From positions 310,001 through 374,000 of the forward strand of contig NZ_WMBB01000009.1 in the NCBI RefSeq assembly GCF_009708175.1: a stretch of 64,000 bases of DNA. Direction: 5' to 3'. Source of the DNA: Nocardia aurantiaca. Its GTDB lineage: Bacteria > Actinomycetota > Actinomycetes > Mycobacteriales > Mycobacteriaceae. Numbering within the stretch: position 1 is the stretch's first letter; each line of letters opens with the position of its first letter. The position numbers were made by a program, and so were the translations under genes. The notes under the pieces were generated by a model. The model was not told the origin of the DNA, did no database searches, and saw nothing but the letters and a program-made list of their open reading frames with translations. Below are positions 56,363 through 64,000 of this stretch, in pieces.

Positions 56363-58116
56363 ACGCCACCGACTACGACGTTGTGGTCGTCGGTCTCGGG
56401 CCGACCGGCCTGACCCTGGCCAATCTGCTGGGCCGCCGGGGCGTCAGCGTGCTGGTGCTGGAACGTGAACCGGAATATTACGGGCTGGCGCGTGCCGTCT
56501 ACACCGACGACGAGTGCATGCGAATCTTCCAGACCGCCGGTGCCGCCGAGGAACTCGCAGCCGATATGAACGTCGACTCCGCCGTGCAGTGGGTACGCAG
56601 TGACGGTCGCGTGCTGGTGCAGTTCAAGCAGGTCGACCGGCCGCTGAGCTGGCCGGTGGTGAACTTCCTCTACCAGCCCTACCTGGAGAACACGCTCGAA
56701 CGCGCGCTGGGCCAATATCCGCATGTGACGGTGCGCCGCGGCCGAGAGGTCGTCGGTTTCGACCAGGACGCTGACAGGGTGAACATCGAACACGCCCAGT
56801 GCCAGGGCACCGGGTACGGAAAGCAGGAGTCGGAGGTCGACCTCGGAACCGCGGAGCGCGTACGGGCGAAGTTCCTGGTCGGATGTGACGGCGGGCGCAG
56901 CCTGGTGCGCACCGATCTGGGAATCGATATGACCGGCACGAGTTTTCCGGAGCGATGGCTGGTTGTGGATCTGAAGGCGAAGGAGGGCGTGGACGCGTTC
57001 CGGCATCTGCCCTACTTCGACTTCGTCTGCGATCCGGCGCTGCCGACCGTGTCGTGCCCGCAGCCGGACGGCCATCACCGATTCGAATTCATGCTGACCG
57101 AATCCCAGACCAAGGAAGAGATGGAGGCTTCGGAAACCGTCCGCCGGCACATCTCTCAGTACGTCAACCCCGACGAGGTCGAGGTGCTGCGCAAGCTCGT
57201 CTACACCTTCAACGCCGTCGTCGCCGACCGGTGGCGCGTCGGGCGGATCCTCATCGCCGGCGACGCCGCGCACATGACTCCGCAGTTCGTCGGGCAGGGC
57301 ATGGGTTCCGGTGTGCGCGACGCCGACAACCTCTCGTGGAAGCTGACCGCGATCATCAAGCACGGCGCGAGCCAGACGATCCTCGACAGCTACGAATCCG
57401 AACGCGCTCCGCACGCCAAAGCCATGATCGACTTCTCCGTGTTGAACAAGTCGTTCGTCTCCATCGATAACAAGCTTCTGGCGGCGGGCCGGGATCTCGC
57501 GCTCACCACCGCACTGCGACTACCCGGCTTGGGCGGCTGGATCCGCGCGGCGAAGATGAAGCCGCGACCGCGGTTCCGCCGGGACAGCTATCTTGGACTA
57601 CCCCGCCAACGGTTCGGTCTGCGCGGTGTCGAGGGCACTCTGGCCCCACAGCCCGTCGTGCGCACCTACGACGGCCGCCACCAACGTCTCGACGATGTAC
57701 TCGGATTGGGTTTCGCGGTCCTCGGTTACGGGGTGGACCCGCGCGTCGGGCTCGATGCCGAGGAACTGGCAGCCCTTCGGGCGCTGGATACCCGGTTCGT
57801 CACCGTTTATCGCTTCGGAGGACGACCCCAAGGCGCGGCGGGTGAGGGGCGCACCAGCGGATACGAGCATTCGGATGTCGAGGATCACACCGGCGCGTTG
57901 ACCCGGTGGTTCGGCAAGGCAGGTATCGGTGTCGGCGGACTGGTGCTATTGCGCCCGGACCGGTTCGTCTTCGGTACCGCCGTGACCGGGCACGGCGGAG
58001 TGCTGATCAACGAGATGATTCGGCAGACGATGGGATCCGGGCGTCGAATCGCGACAACACCAACGACATTCGACTCGGTCGCGGCTCCCGACCGGCACCT
58101 CGAGGAGGCTCGATGA
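56359..58116 (+). CDS. FAD-dependent aromatic hydroxylase (MhpA-like)
   Basis: 585 residues from ATG 56359, overlapping the previous stop by four bases. Class A flavoprotein monooxygenase: GxGxxG variant VVVGLGPTGLTLANLLGRRG (about 8-27), the DG motif VGCDGGRSLVR and the FAD-ribityl GD motif IAGDAAHMTPQFVGQGMGSG (about 303-322). The C-terminal thioredoxin-like domain is present. Resembles 3-(3-hydroxyphenyl)propionate hydroxylases, which turn a phenol into a catechol using NAD(P)H and oxygen. Supplies the extradiol dioxygenase. Confidence 0.92.
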   Translation: MNATDYDVVVVGLGPTGLTLANLLGRRGVSVLVLEREPEYYGLARAVYTDDECMRIFQTAGAAEELAADMNVDSAVQWVRSDGRVLVQFKQVDRPLSWPVVNFLYQPYLENTLERALGQYPHVTVRRGREVVGFDQDADRVNIEHAQCQGTGYGKQESEVDLGTAERVRAKFLVGCDGGRSLVRTDLGIDMTGTSFPERWLVVDLKAKEGVDAFRHLPYFDFVCDPALPTVSCPQPDGHHRFEFMLTESQTKEEMEASETVRRHISQYVNPDEVEVLRKLVYTFNAVVADRWRVGRILIAGDAAHMTPQFVGQGMGSGVRDADNLSWKLTAIIKHGASQTILDSYESERAPHAKAMIDFSVLNKSFVSIDNKLLAAGRDLALTTALRLPGLGGWIRAAKMKPRPRFRRDSYLGLPRQRFGLRGVEGTLAPQPVVRTYDGRHQRLDDVLGLGFAVLGYGVDPRVGLDAEELAALRALDTRFVTVYRFGGRPQGAAGEGRTSGYEHSDVEDHTGALTRWFGKAGIGVGGLVLLRPDRFVFGTAVTGHGGVLINEMIRQTMGSGRRIATTPTTFDSVAAPDRHLEEAR

Positions 58117-58928
58117 CAACCACGGAGACGCACTCGCACGCGGTTCTCGCGGCCGCTGAACGGTTGTCGTCCGCGGTGAATTCCGGCGTGCCGACGCAGC
58201 CCGTCCGGGATCTGATCGGCGCTGCTGATGTGGAGCTCGCCTATGCGGTGCAGCGTGTCGGTGTCCAGCACCGCATCGAATCCGGTGCGCGGGCGATCGG
58301 CCGCAAAATCGGCCTCACCTCGCCCGCCGTGCAGCAGCAACTGGGTGTGAATCAGCCCGATTTCGGTGTCTTGTTCGATGACATGGACGTCACCGAAACT
58401 CCTGTGCCGCAACGGCCTCGGCTGCTTCAGCCCAGGGTGGAGGCCGAGCTGGCGTTCGTTCTCGACACGGATCTCGATGTCGGACGACTCGACGCGATCA
58501 CCGTGCGCGGTGCGGTGGCGTACGCGGTCCCGGCACTCGAGATCGTCGACAGCCGAATCGCCGACTGGGACATCACCTTCGCCGACACCGTCGCGGACAA
58601 CGCCTCCAGCGGATGGTTCGTACTCGGCGCCCCGCGGCTCTCCGTGAACGAGTTCGAGCCGCGGCAGGTCGCGATGACCATGGCGATCGACGGCGACATC
58701 GTCTCGACCGGAACGGGTTCCGCTTGTCTCGGCGACCCGCTGAACGCGTTGGCCTGGCTGGCCCGCACCGCCCGGGACTTCGGCGATCCGCTGCGCGCCG
58801 GCGACATCGTGCTGTCCGGTGCGCTCGGACCGATGGCACCCCTGCACCCCGGAGCCCGGGTCCGATCCGAACTCTCCATCGGCACAACCATTCTCGGTGC
58901 CGTTGACTTCATCTGGGAGGAATCATGA
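58113..58928 (+). CDS. 2-hydroxypenta-2,4-dienoate hydratase (2-keto-4-pentenoate hydratase)
   Basis: 271 residues from ATG 58113 with GAGGAGG and a four-base overlap. Belongs to the fumarylacetoacetate-hydrolase superfamily: GRKIGLTSPAVQQQLGVNQP, DFGVLFDDM, and the metal ligands in QPRVEAELAFVLD (Glu-x-Glu) with VPALEIVDSRIADW. C-terminal GDIVLSGALGPMAPLHPGAR is typical. Adds water to the dienoate released by the C-C hydrolase, giving 4-hydroxy-2-oxovalerate or a homologue. Confidence 0.93.
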   Translation: MTTTETHSHAVLAAAERLSSAVNSGVPTQPVRDLIGAADVELAYAVQRVGVQHRIESGARAIGRKIGLTSPAVQQQLGVNQPDFGVLFDDMDVTETPVPQRPRLLQPRVEAELAFVLDTDLDVGRLDAITVRGAVAYAVPALEIVDSRIADWDITFADTVADNASSGWFVLGAPRLSVNEFEPRQVAMTMAIDGDIVSTGTGSACLGDPLNALAWLARTARDFGDPLRAGDIVLSGALGPMAPLHPGARVRSELSIGTTILGAVDFIWEES

Positions 58929-59869
58929 GCCGCACCAAGGTTGCCGTTATCGGATCCGGCAATATCGGCACCGACCTGATGATCAAGGTCCTGCGTCTGT
59001 CCGCCACACTGCAGATGGCCGCCATGGTCGGCATCGACCCAGCATCCGACGGGCTGGCCCGTGCGAATCGACTGGGGGTGCCGACCACTGCGCGCGGCGT
59101 CACCGGCCTCATCGCGATGCCGGACTTCGACGAGATCGACATCGTCTTCGATGCCACATCGGCCCGTGCGCACCAGGCCAACGCCGCCGCGCTGGAGCCC
59201 TACGGCAAGCGCCTGATCGACCTGACCCCGGCGGCGATCGGGCCGTTCGTCGTGCCCGCGGTCAACCTCGACCAGCATCTCGACGCGCCCGACGTCAACA
59301 TGGTGACTTGCGGTGGGCAGGCGACCATCCCGATCGTCGCCGCCATTTCCCGCGTCACGAACGTGCCCTACGCCGAGATCGTCGCCTCGATCGCGTCGAA
59401 GTCCGCAGGCCCTGGAACCCGCGCCAACATCGACGAATTCACCGAGACGACATCCCACGCCATCGAGGCCGTCGGCGGGGCCGCCAAGGGGCGCGCGATC
59501 ATCGTCCTCAACCCGGCCGAGCCGCCGCTGATCATGCGGGATACCGTGCTGGCGCTGATCGGCGATCCTGATCCGGCAACCCATGCCGCCGTACGGGATT
59601 CGATCGAGGCGATGGTCGCCGAGGTCGCGGTCTACGTGCCCGGCTACCGGCTCGAGCATGCCGTCCAGATCACGCCGGTCGTCCCGGACGCGCCGCTGCA
59701 CACGCTCGCAGGTGAAGTCGTTGTCACACACCAGGTTTCGGTGTTCCTCGAGGTCGAGGGCGCGGCGCACTACCTTCCCGCCTATGCAGGCAATCTCGAC
59801 ATCATGACCTCGGCCGCGCTGCGCGTCGCCGAACGCATCGCCGCCGGCACCCCGGAGAGTGTCAAATGA
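58925..59869 (+). CDS. Acetaldehyde dehydrogenase (acetylating)
   Basis: 314 residues, four-base overlap upstream. Rossmann N-terminus VAVIGSGNIGTDLMIKVLR (about 6-24), catalytic Cys in VTCGGQATIP (about 127) and a C-terminal domain with TSHAIEAVGGAAKGRAIIVL. Oxidises the aldehyde from the aldolase to the acyl-CoA with NAD+ and CoA. In this family it forms a channelling complex with the aldolase encoded next (BphJ-BphI, HsaG-HsaF, DmpF-DmpG). Confidence 0.95.
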   Translation: MSRTKVAVIGSGNIGTDLMIKVLRLSATLQMAAMVGIDPASDGLARANRLGVPTTARGVTGLIAMPDFDEIDIVFDATSARAHQANAAALEPYGKRLIDLTPAAIGPFVVPAVNLDQHLDAPDVNMVTCGGQATIPIVAAISRVTNVPYAEIVASIASKSAGPGTRANIDEFTETTSHAIEAVGGAAKGRAIIVLNPAEPPLIMRDTVLALIGDPDPATHAAVRDSIEAMVAEVAVYVPGYRLEHAVQITPVVPDAPLHTLAGEVVVTHQVSVFLEVEGAAHYLPAYAGNLDIMTSAALRVAERIAAGTPESVK

Positions 59870-60879
59870 CCGAAGTCTTCCTGCAGGACGTGACGCTGCG
59901 CGACGGCATGCACGCGCTGCGGCACCGCATTACCCCCGCGACCGTGGCCGCCGTCGCCTCGGCCCTCGACGTGGCCGGTGTCGACGCCGTGGAGGTCGCG
60001 CATGGCGACGGGTTGCACGGCGGTAGCCTCACCTATGGTCCCGGCAGCCATACGGATTGGGAGTGGCTCGAAGCCGCCGCGGGTGCGCTGACCAGCGCGC
60101 GTTTGACCACACTCCTGCTGCCCGGCATCGGCACCATCGACGATCTGCGGCGTGCCTACGATCTCGGCGTGCGCTCGGTGCGGGTCGCCACCCACTGCAC
60201 CGAGGCTGACATCGCGGCTCAGCACATCGGCTACGCCCGCGATCTCGGCATGGACGTGTCCGGCTTCCTCATGATGAGCCACATGAACACCCCCGAGGGA
60301 TTGGCCGACCAGGCCAGACTCATGGAAAACTATGGCGCGCAGTGTGTTTACGTCACCGACTCGGGTGGTCGGCTGACCATGGCCGGAGTCCGCGATCGGG
60401 TGCGCGCCTACCGTGACGTGCTCGACGACACCACCGAGATCGGCATCCATGCGCACCAGAACCTCTCGCTCTCGGTTGCCAACAGCGTCGTCGCCGTCGA
60501 GGAGGGCGTGACCCGCGTGGACGCCTCGCTGGCGGGTCTCGGTGCGGGAGCGGGTAACACGCCCCTGGAAGCATTCGTCGCCGTGGCCGATCTCAGCGGC
60601 TGGAAGCACCGTGCCGAGTTGGATGCGCTGACCGACGCCGCCGACGATCTGGTCCGGCCGCTGATGGATCGGCCGGTCCAGGTCGATCGGGAGACCTTGA
60701 CCCTGGGTTACGCCGGGGTGTACTCGAGCTTCTTGCGTCACGCCGAAAAGGCTTCCGCGACTTACGGAGTCGATGTCCGGACGTTGTTGGTAGAGGCTGG
60801 ACGCCGTCGGCTCGTAGGCGGGCAGGAGGACATGATCGTGGACATCGCCCTATCCCTGATCGGCGCCCAGGTGCCCTGA
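59866..60879 (+). CDS. 4-hydroxy-2-oxovalerate aldolase
   Basis: 337 residues, four-base overlap upstream. TIM-barrel HMG-CoA-lyase-like domain: LQDVTLRDGMHALRHRITP (catalytic Arg and metal Asp), DAVEVAHGDGLHGGS, VYVTDSGGRLTM and the metal-binding IHAHQNLSLSVAN. The C-terminal DmpG communication domain (about 275-337) contacts the dehydrogenase. Splits 4-hydroxy-2-oxo acids into pyruvate and an aldehyde. Last gene of the operon. Confidence 0.96.
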   Translation: MTEVFLQDVTLRDGMHALRHRITPATVAAVASALDVAGVDAVEVAHGDGLHGGSLTYGPGSHTDWEWLEAAAGALTSARLTTLLLPGIGTIDDLRRAYDLGVRSVRVATHCTEADIAAQHIGYARDLGMDVSGFLMMSHMNTPEGLADQARLMENYGAQCVYVTDSGGRLTMAGVRDRVRAYRDVLDDTTEIGIHAHQNLSLSVANSVVAVEEGVTRVDASLAGLGAGAGNTPLEAFVAVADLSGWKHRAELDALTDAADDLVRPLMDRPVQVDRETLTLGYAGVYSSFLRHAEKASATYGVDVRTLLVEAGRRRLVGGQEDMIVDIALSLIGAQVP

Positions 60880-60889
60880 CCTACAGGGG

Positions 60890-60923
60890 CCCTGCCACTA
60901 CAGCTGCGGTTGTGGTGGCAGGG
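60890..60923. terminator. Hairpin between the convergent aldolase and tetR genes
   Basis: CCCTGCCAC (60890-60898) pairs exactly with GTGGCAGGG (60915-60923); the stem extends inward through a T-G pair and ACA/TGT to an eight-base loop. It overlaps the tetR stop and could serve both directions. Confidence 0.65.
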
Positions 60924-61536
60924 GAGCGGTGGTGAGTTTGAGTGCTGTTCGTTTGTTCATGCCGAACATGCGCAGTACGCGGAATGTCATGTCGTCGGTG
61001 AGTGCGTCGGCGTCGGCGTCGGGTCGTGCGTCGAGGAGTTGGAGGAGTCCGAGGAGGGACCCGCCGGCGGCCATGATGGCCATGTCGGGGTCCATGGGTT
61101 CGAATCGGCCCGCTTCTTGGGCGGCGATGATGTCCCGTCGGGCCCGGGGGACCAAACCTTCCTCACGCAAGAGAATCGACATGCCGGAATGCAAGAGCAC
61201 CCGGACCATTTCGGGGATTTGTCGTTGGAGTCGTCCGGTCATGCGGAAGCTGACGGCGAAGACCTCGGCGGGGTCGTCGTAGAGTTCGACGATGCCGTCG
61301 CGCATTTCGCTGTAGACCGTCAGGACGGAGCGGACGGCTTCGTCGAACAGTTGGTCCTTGGATTCGAAGTGGTTGTAGAAGGAGCCGAAGCCGACGTCGG
61401 CGGCGTCGGTGATTTCTTGGATGCTGACGGCGGATCGTCCTTCGGACAGGAATTTGCGTGCTGCGCCGAGGAGGGCGTTGCGGGTGCGCTCGCGGCGCCG
61501 GTCGATACGGTTGCGCACTACAGGCTCGGCTGCCAT
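60898..61536 (-). CDS. TetR family regulator, probable controller of the meta-cleavage operon
   Basis: 212 residues from ATG 61536 with AGAGGGA upstream; a longer frame to 61593 runs into the operator region. HTH (about 14-65): RERTRNALLGAARKFLSEGR and ITDAADVGFGSFYNHFESKD. The C-terminal domain (about 80-200) resembles ligand pockets of actinobacterial TetR proteins near aromatic or lipid catabolism genes. The 14-bp palindrome at 61700 lies upstream, as does another at the operon promoter. Probably represses both until a pathway intermediate binds. Confidence 0.88.
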   Translation of the reverse strand: MAAEPVVRNRIDRRRERTRNALLGAARKFLSEGRSAVSIQEITDAADVGFGSFYNHFESKDQLFDEAVRSVLTVYSEMRDGIVELYDDPAEVFAVSFRMTGRLQRQIPEMVRVLLHSGMSILLREEGLVPRARRDIIAAQEAGRFEPMDPDMAIMAAGGSLLGLLQLLDARPDADADALTDDMTFRVLRMFGMNKRTALKLTTAPLPPQPQL

Positions 61537-61572
61537 GGTCCCTCTTCTACTCGAACCCCTCCGATAATCATA

Positions 61573-61590
61573 TCTGAGGAATATATCAGA
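61573..61590. promoter_or_regulatory. Inverted repeat in the tetR promoter region
   Basis: TCTGA-N8-TCAGA in an AT-rich stretch 37 bases before the tetR start, which may also hold its -10 element. Confidence 0.4.
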
Positions 61591-61699
61591 CACGATTCTG
61601 CTTGCGGCTGCGTGGTGGTCGTGGAGTCGTGCCGTATGGGCCGGCTATCGCGAGGGCGGCCCGGCCACTGCTCAGCTCGACGCGCTGATCCCGGCTAAA

Positions 61700-61713
61700 T
61701 GATGGAAGCATCA
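61700..61713. promoter_or_regulatory. 14-bp palindrome, copy 2
   Basis: TGATGGAAGCATCA, between tetR and the pucR-type gene. It differs at one position from the reverse complement of the site at 54390-54403. Confidence 0.65.
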
Positions 61714-61760
61714 GAGCCGATGATTGACCTTGTAGGCGTGATCAGGGTCTGACCGGCACG

Positions 61761-63005
61761 TCATCGGATGCTGGCCCGTGGGATTTCGCCGTCGACGATC
61801 CCGATGACATGTGCGAGGTGGAGTGCGAGCTCGAGCGCCAAGCGGCGCTCTCCGACCGGTCTGCCGATCGCGAGTTCCGCTTGTTCGAGGCGGTATCGGA
61901 CGGTGTTGTGGTGTATGCCGAGATTCGCGGCAGTCGCGCGAAAGTTGCTGTTGGAGGCGTAGAACGCCATCAGGGTTTCGCGGATGCGACGCGTCGTGCG
62001 GTCGTTGCTCGTCAAGGTGCCGAGTTCAGAGCTGACGAACTCCTGGCATCGCTCCGGGACGATCGAGCACATGGCTGCGATATCGACGTCGCGGTAGTAG
62101 GTCACCATGGCGGTGGAGGGAGCGGTCATCTCCGATACCCGCAGTGCGTCCAGGGCTTCTCTGTGGCTGTGGCGGAACCCGTCGAGACCGTTGGCCGGAT
62201 TGCCGATGGCGACCAGGACCGGCACCGAGGGCGGCGGGACGCGAGGGTTATCGCCGGCAGGGCCGGGCAGCCAGCACCACATGGTGCGGATGTCGACACG
62301 AACGGTCAGCCCCGGTGTCCGGGTCGCCCGGCCCAGTTCGCGGACCGCCGCTTCGAGCGACGCGCCCGCGTCCGCATCGTTGGTCAAGGCGCGCAATACG
62401 ATTGCCGTATGCCGTCCCGACAGCCGGTATCCCAATCGGTTTGTCGCATTGTCCACGTCGGTGTCCGGGCCGGAGAGCACGCGGCGAACGTCTTCGAGAT
62501 GGGACAGCGAGCGTTCACGCGCGAGCCGCTCGTCTTCGTTTCGATACTCCTCCGATATTCGTTCGGTCATCAGATCGAGCCACGACAGGATGTACGAGGT
62601 GCCCGCTTTGGCGACCTCCACTGATCGGCGATCGTTGGGCCCGTATGCGTAGACCGCGTCCGACCACTGTTCGGTCAGTCGATGCGCGCCGATGCGGTAG
62701 CCCCGGATCACCGCCGTCAAAGGCAGCCCACGCTGCACGAGCGTGCGAGTGCGTTCGACGACTTCCGCTGACGGCGTGAACATTTCCAGCGGTACGCCGC
62801 GGGCCAGATAGTCGAGCACGATCAGGGTGTTCGCCCGGCATGTCGCCAGCACGATGTCCTCGATGCCCGGCTGCCGAGCCTCACCGACACGGTCCGTAAT
62901 GAGTCGTGTGGCGTCCTCGGCGAGTGCGGGGCACCTCGGGACCAGTTCGCCGGCGACGGCTTGGACCGTCGCCTGGATCTCGTCGCCGCCCGGGAGCACA
63001 TGCAT
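61761..63005 (-). CDS. PucR/CdaR family transcriptional regulator
   Basis: 414 residues from ATG 63005 (GTG 63011 possible); the open frame to 63278 crosses the operator. N-terminal and middle helical domains with RGLPLTAVIRGYRIGAHRLT and WLDLMTERISEEYRNEDERL are followed by a degenerate GGDEF-like segment and a C-terminal PucR HTH (about 350-400; ATAANLGIHHNTVRYRLEQA). Such regulators control aromatic, steroid and purine catabolism in actinobacteria. It diverges from the monooxygenase gene at 63278 with an 11-bp-arm inverted repeat between. Confidence 0.9.
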   Translation of the reverse strand: MHVLPGGDEIQATVQAVAGELVPRCPALAEDATRLITDRVGEARQPGIEDIVLATCRANTLIVLDYLARGVPLEMFTPSAEVVERTRTLVQRGLPLTAVIRGYRIGAHRLTEQWSDAVYAYGPNDRRSVEVAKAGTSYILSWLDLMTERISEEYRNEDERLARERSLSHLEDVRRVLSGPDTDVDNATNRLGYRLSGRHTAIVLRALTNDADAGASLEAAVRELGRATRTPGLTVRVDIRTMWCWLPGPAGDNPRVPPPSVPVLVAIGNPANGLDGFRHSHREALDALRVSEMTAPSTAMVTYYRDVDIAAMCSIVPERCQEFVSSELGTLTSNDRTTRRIRETLMAFYASNSNFRATAANLGIHHNTVRYRLEQAELAIGRPVGERRLALELALHLAHVIGIVDGEIPRASIR

Positions 63006-63030
63006 GGCCACATGATGCCGACAACTATCC

Positions 63031-63065
63031 AAATGGTCAATTATTCGAATTCGCATTGACCATTT
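63031..63065. promoter_or_regulatory. Long inverted repeat between pucR-type gene and monooxygenase
   Basis: AAATGGTCAAT (63031-63041) and ATTGACCATTT (63055-63065) are exact complements; the 13-base spacer contains ATTCGAAT. A plus-strand TTGACA (63064-63069) overlaps the right arm, so binding would affect the monooxygenase promoter. Confidence 0.75.
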
Positions 63066-63277
63066 GACAGTGGTTGCCGTCACACCCTGGTTGGTAGCTT
63101 CATCAACGAAGCCGAACAAGGCCAGCTCACGCCCGTGTTTCCGGTGAATTACGGACGCGCTGAGTGGCGGAGGCATGTTGTGCGATCCGCACAAAGACTG
63201 TTCGCACGGAACGGGTCGACCACGATCCGCCGAGCGTGCGGACACCTGACCACGACGAAGATCAAGAGGAGTATCCA

Positions 63278-64000
63278 ATGGGCGCGTTCGCCTCCGCAGA
63301 GAGACGGCTCGGGCACGTCGATGTACTGATTGTCGGCGCCGGGATCTCGGGTATCGGAATGGGCTGCCACCTCACGAGCAAGCAACCCGGTCGCGACTTC
63401 GCGATCGTCGACGGTCGCGATGCGATCGGTGGCACCTGGGATCTGTTCCGGTATCCGGGAATCAGGTCCGATTCCGACCTGCACACCTTCGGTTACGAGT
63501 TCAAGCCGTGGACGAGCGACAACGCGATCGCCGATGCCCACGAAATCCTGGACTATCTGCGTGAAGCGGTCGTCGAGCACGACCTCGAGCGCCGAATTCA
63601 CCTCGGCCACAAGGTGTTGCGCGCGAACTGGTCGTCGGCGGATGACAAGTGGACCGTCACTTTGCGGCGAAGCGGTGATGAGCAGCTGATCGAGGTCACC
63701 TGCAACGTGCTGTTCTGTGCCTCCGGCTACTACGACTACACGGGCGGCTTCGACCCTGTCTTCGAAGGCCGGGAAGACTTTTCCGGACCGATCATCCATC
63801 CGCAGGCCTGGCCGGAGGGATTCGACTACACGGGCAAGAGGGTCGTCGTGATCGGGAGCGGCGCCACGGCCGTCACGATCGTGCCCGCGATGGCCGAGGA
63901 CGCCGCCCACGTCACGATGCTTCAGCGATCGCCGTCCTATGTCCTCGCGGTTCCCCGACAGGATCCCGTCGCGAACACGCTGCGGCGCCTACTGCCGGAT
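63278..64000 (+). CDS. Flavin-containing Baeyer-Villiger-type monooxygenase (partial, C-terminus beyond window)
   Basis: ATG 63278 follows AAGAGGAG and the frame stays open to the right edge, giving 241 visible residues. First FAD motif LIVGAGISGIGMGCHL (about 17-32), GGTWDLFRYPGIRSDSD, second dinucleotide motif VVVIGSGATAVTIVPAM (about 189-205), and the BVMO fingerprint FxGxxxHxxxW seen as FSGPIIHPQAW (about 168-178). Inserts oxygen beside a ketone to form an ester or lactone, or oxidises a heteroatom. Its position beside the meta-cleavage operon suggests an aryl or cyclic ketone substrate. Confidence 0.93.
   Translation, partial: MGAFASAERRLGHVDVLIVGAGISGIGMGCHLTSKQPGRDFAIVDGRDAIGGTWDLFRYPGIRSDSDLHTFGYEFKPWTSDNAIADAHEILDYLREAVVEHDLERRIHLGHKVLRANWSSADDKWTVTLRRSGDEQLIEVTCNVLFCASGYYDYTGGFDPVFEGREDFSGPIIHPQAWPEGFDYTGKRVVVIGSGATAVTIVPAMAEDAAHVTMLQRSPSYVLAVPRQDPVANTLRRLLPD

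Noticed and set aside
56128..57414. 428-codon minus-strand frame opposite the flavin hydroxylase
   Set aside because: Shadow ORF; the plus strand carries all FAD motifs.

Overview
The window is high-GC DNA from a mycolic-acid-containing actinomycete, most likely Nocardia or a close relative such as Rhodococcus. The support is a complete YrbE/Mce lipid-import operon, an antigen-85-like mycolyltransferase, a Pls/PosA-type synthetase, an EspR-like regulator, and a housekeeping block (ABC-F, small HTH protein, acnR, acnA, Rv1476-like membrane protein, ripA) in the gene order of Mycobacterium tuberculosis Rv1473 to Rv1477. No rRNA, tRNA, CRISPR array or intact insertion sequence was seen.

Region 1 (1-9.65 kb, minus strand): an mce operon read right to left: two small membrane ORFs, yrbEA, yrbEB, mceA to mceF, and an Mce-associated membrane protein cut by the window edge. 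Most junctions are 1- or 4-base overlaps. The two leading ORFs share one frame and are separated only by a TAG codon.

Region 2 (9.8-17.6 kb): a decayed MpaB-type oxygenase next to an intact paralogue, a small CxxC membrane protein, a MarR regulator whose probable operator occurs twice, a large YfhO/GT-C-like membrane protein, a phosphatase/arsenate-reductase-like fusion, an NTF2-like protein, and remnants of a sensor kinase and an oxidoreductase.

Region 3 (17.6-33.5 kb): DEAD-box helicase, M1 peptidase overlapping a 1298-residue Pls/PosA synthetase, LpqC-like esterase, secreted proteins, a Ser/Thr kinase, a tandem P450 pair in which the first lacks the ExxR arginine, an amidase remnant, a mycolyltransferase-like esterase, and a PadR regulator.

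Region 4 (33.5-51.3 kb): a carotenoid oxygenase divergent from PadR across a long dyad, a secreted/membrane protein pair, an EspR-like regulator, then the Rv1473-Rv1477-like block. That block is interrupted by a probable graspetide (ATP-grasp RiPP) locus, a thioesterase and a divergent cupin/MarR pair. An AcnR-type operator lies upstream of acnA.

Region 5 (51.3-64 kb): a scarred junction (truncated conservon-type sensor kinase abutting the last quarter of a ketosteroid dehydrogenase, and an acyl-CoA dehydrogenase remnant), then a six-gene meta-cleavage operon: flavin hydroxylase, extradiol dioxygenase, C-C hydrolase, hydratase, aldolase and aldehyde dehydrogenase. These could convert a hydroxylated aromatic to pyruvate and an acyl-CoA. 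A TetR gene converges on the operon, and the same 14-bp palindrome lies upstream of both. A PucR-type regulator and a Baeyer-Villiger-type monooxygenase, cut by the right edge, diverge from an 11-bp-arm inverted repeat.
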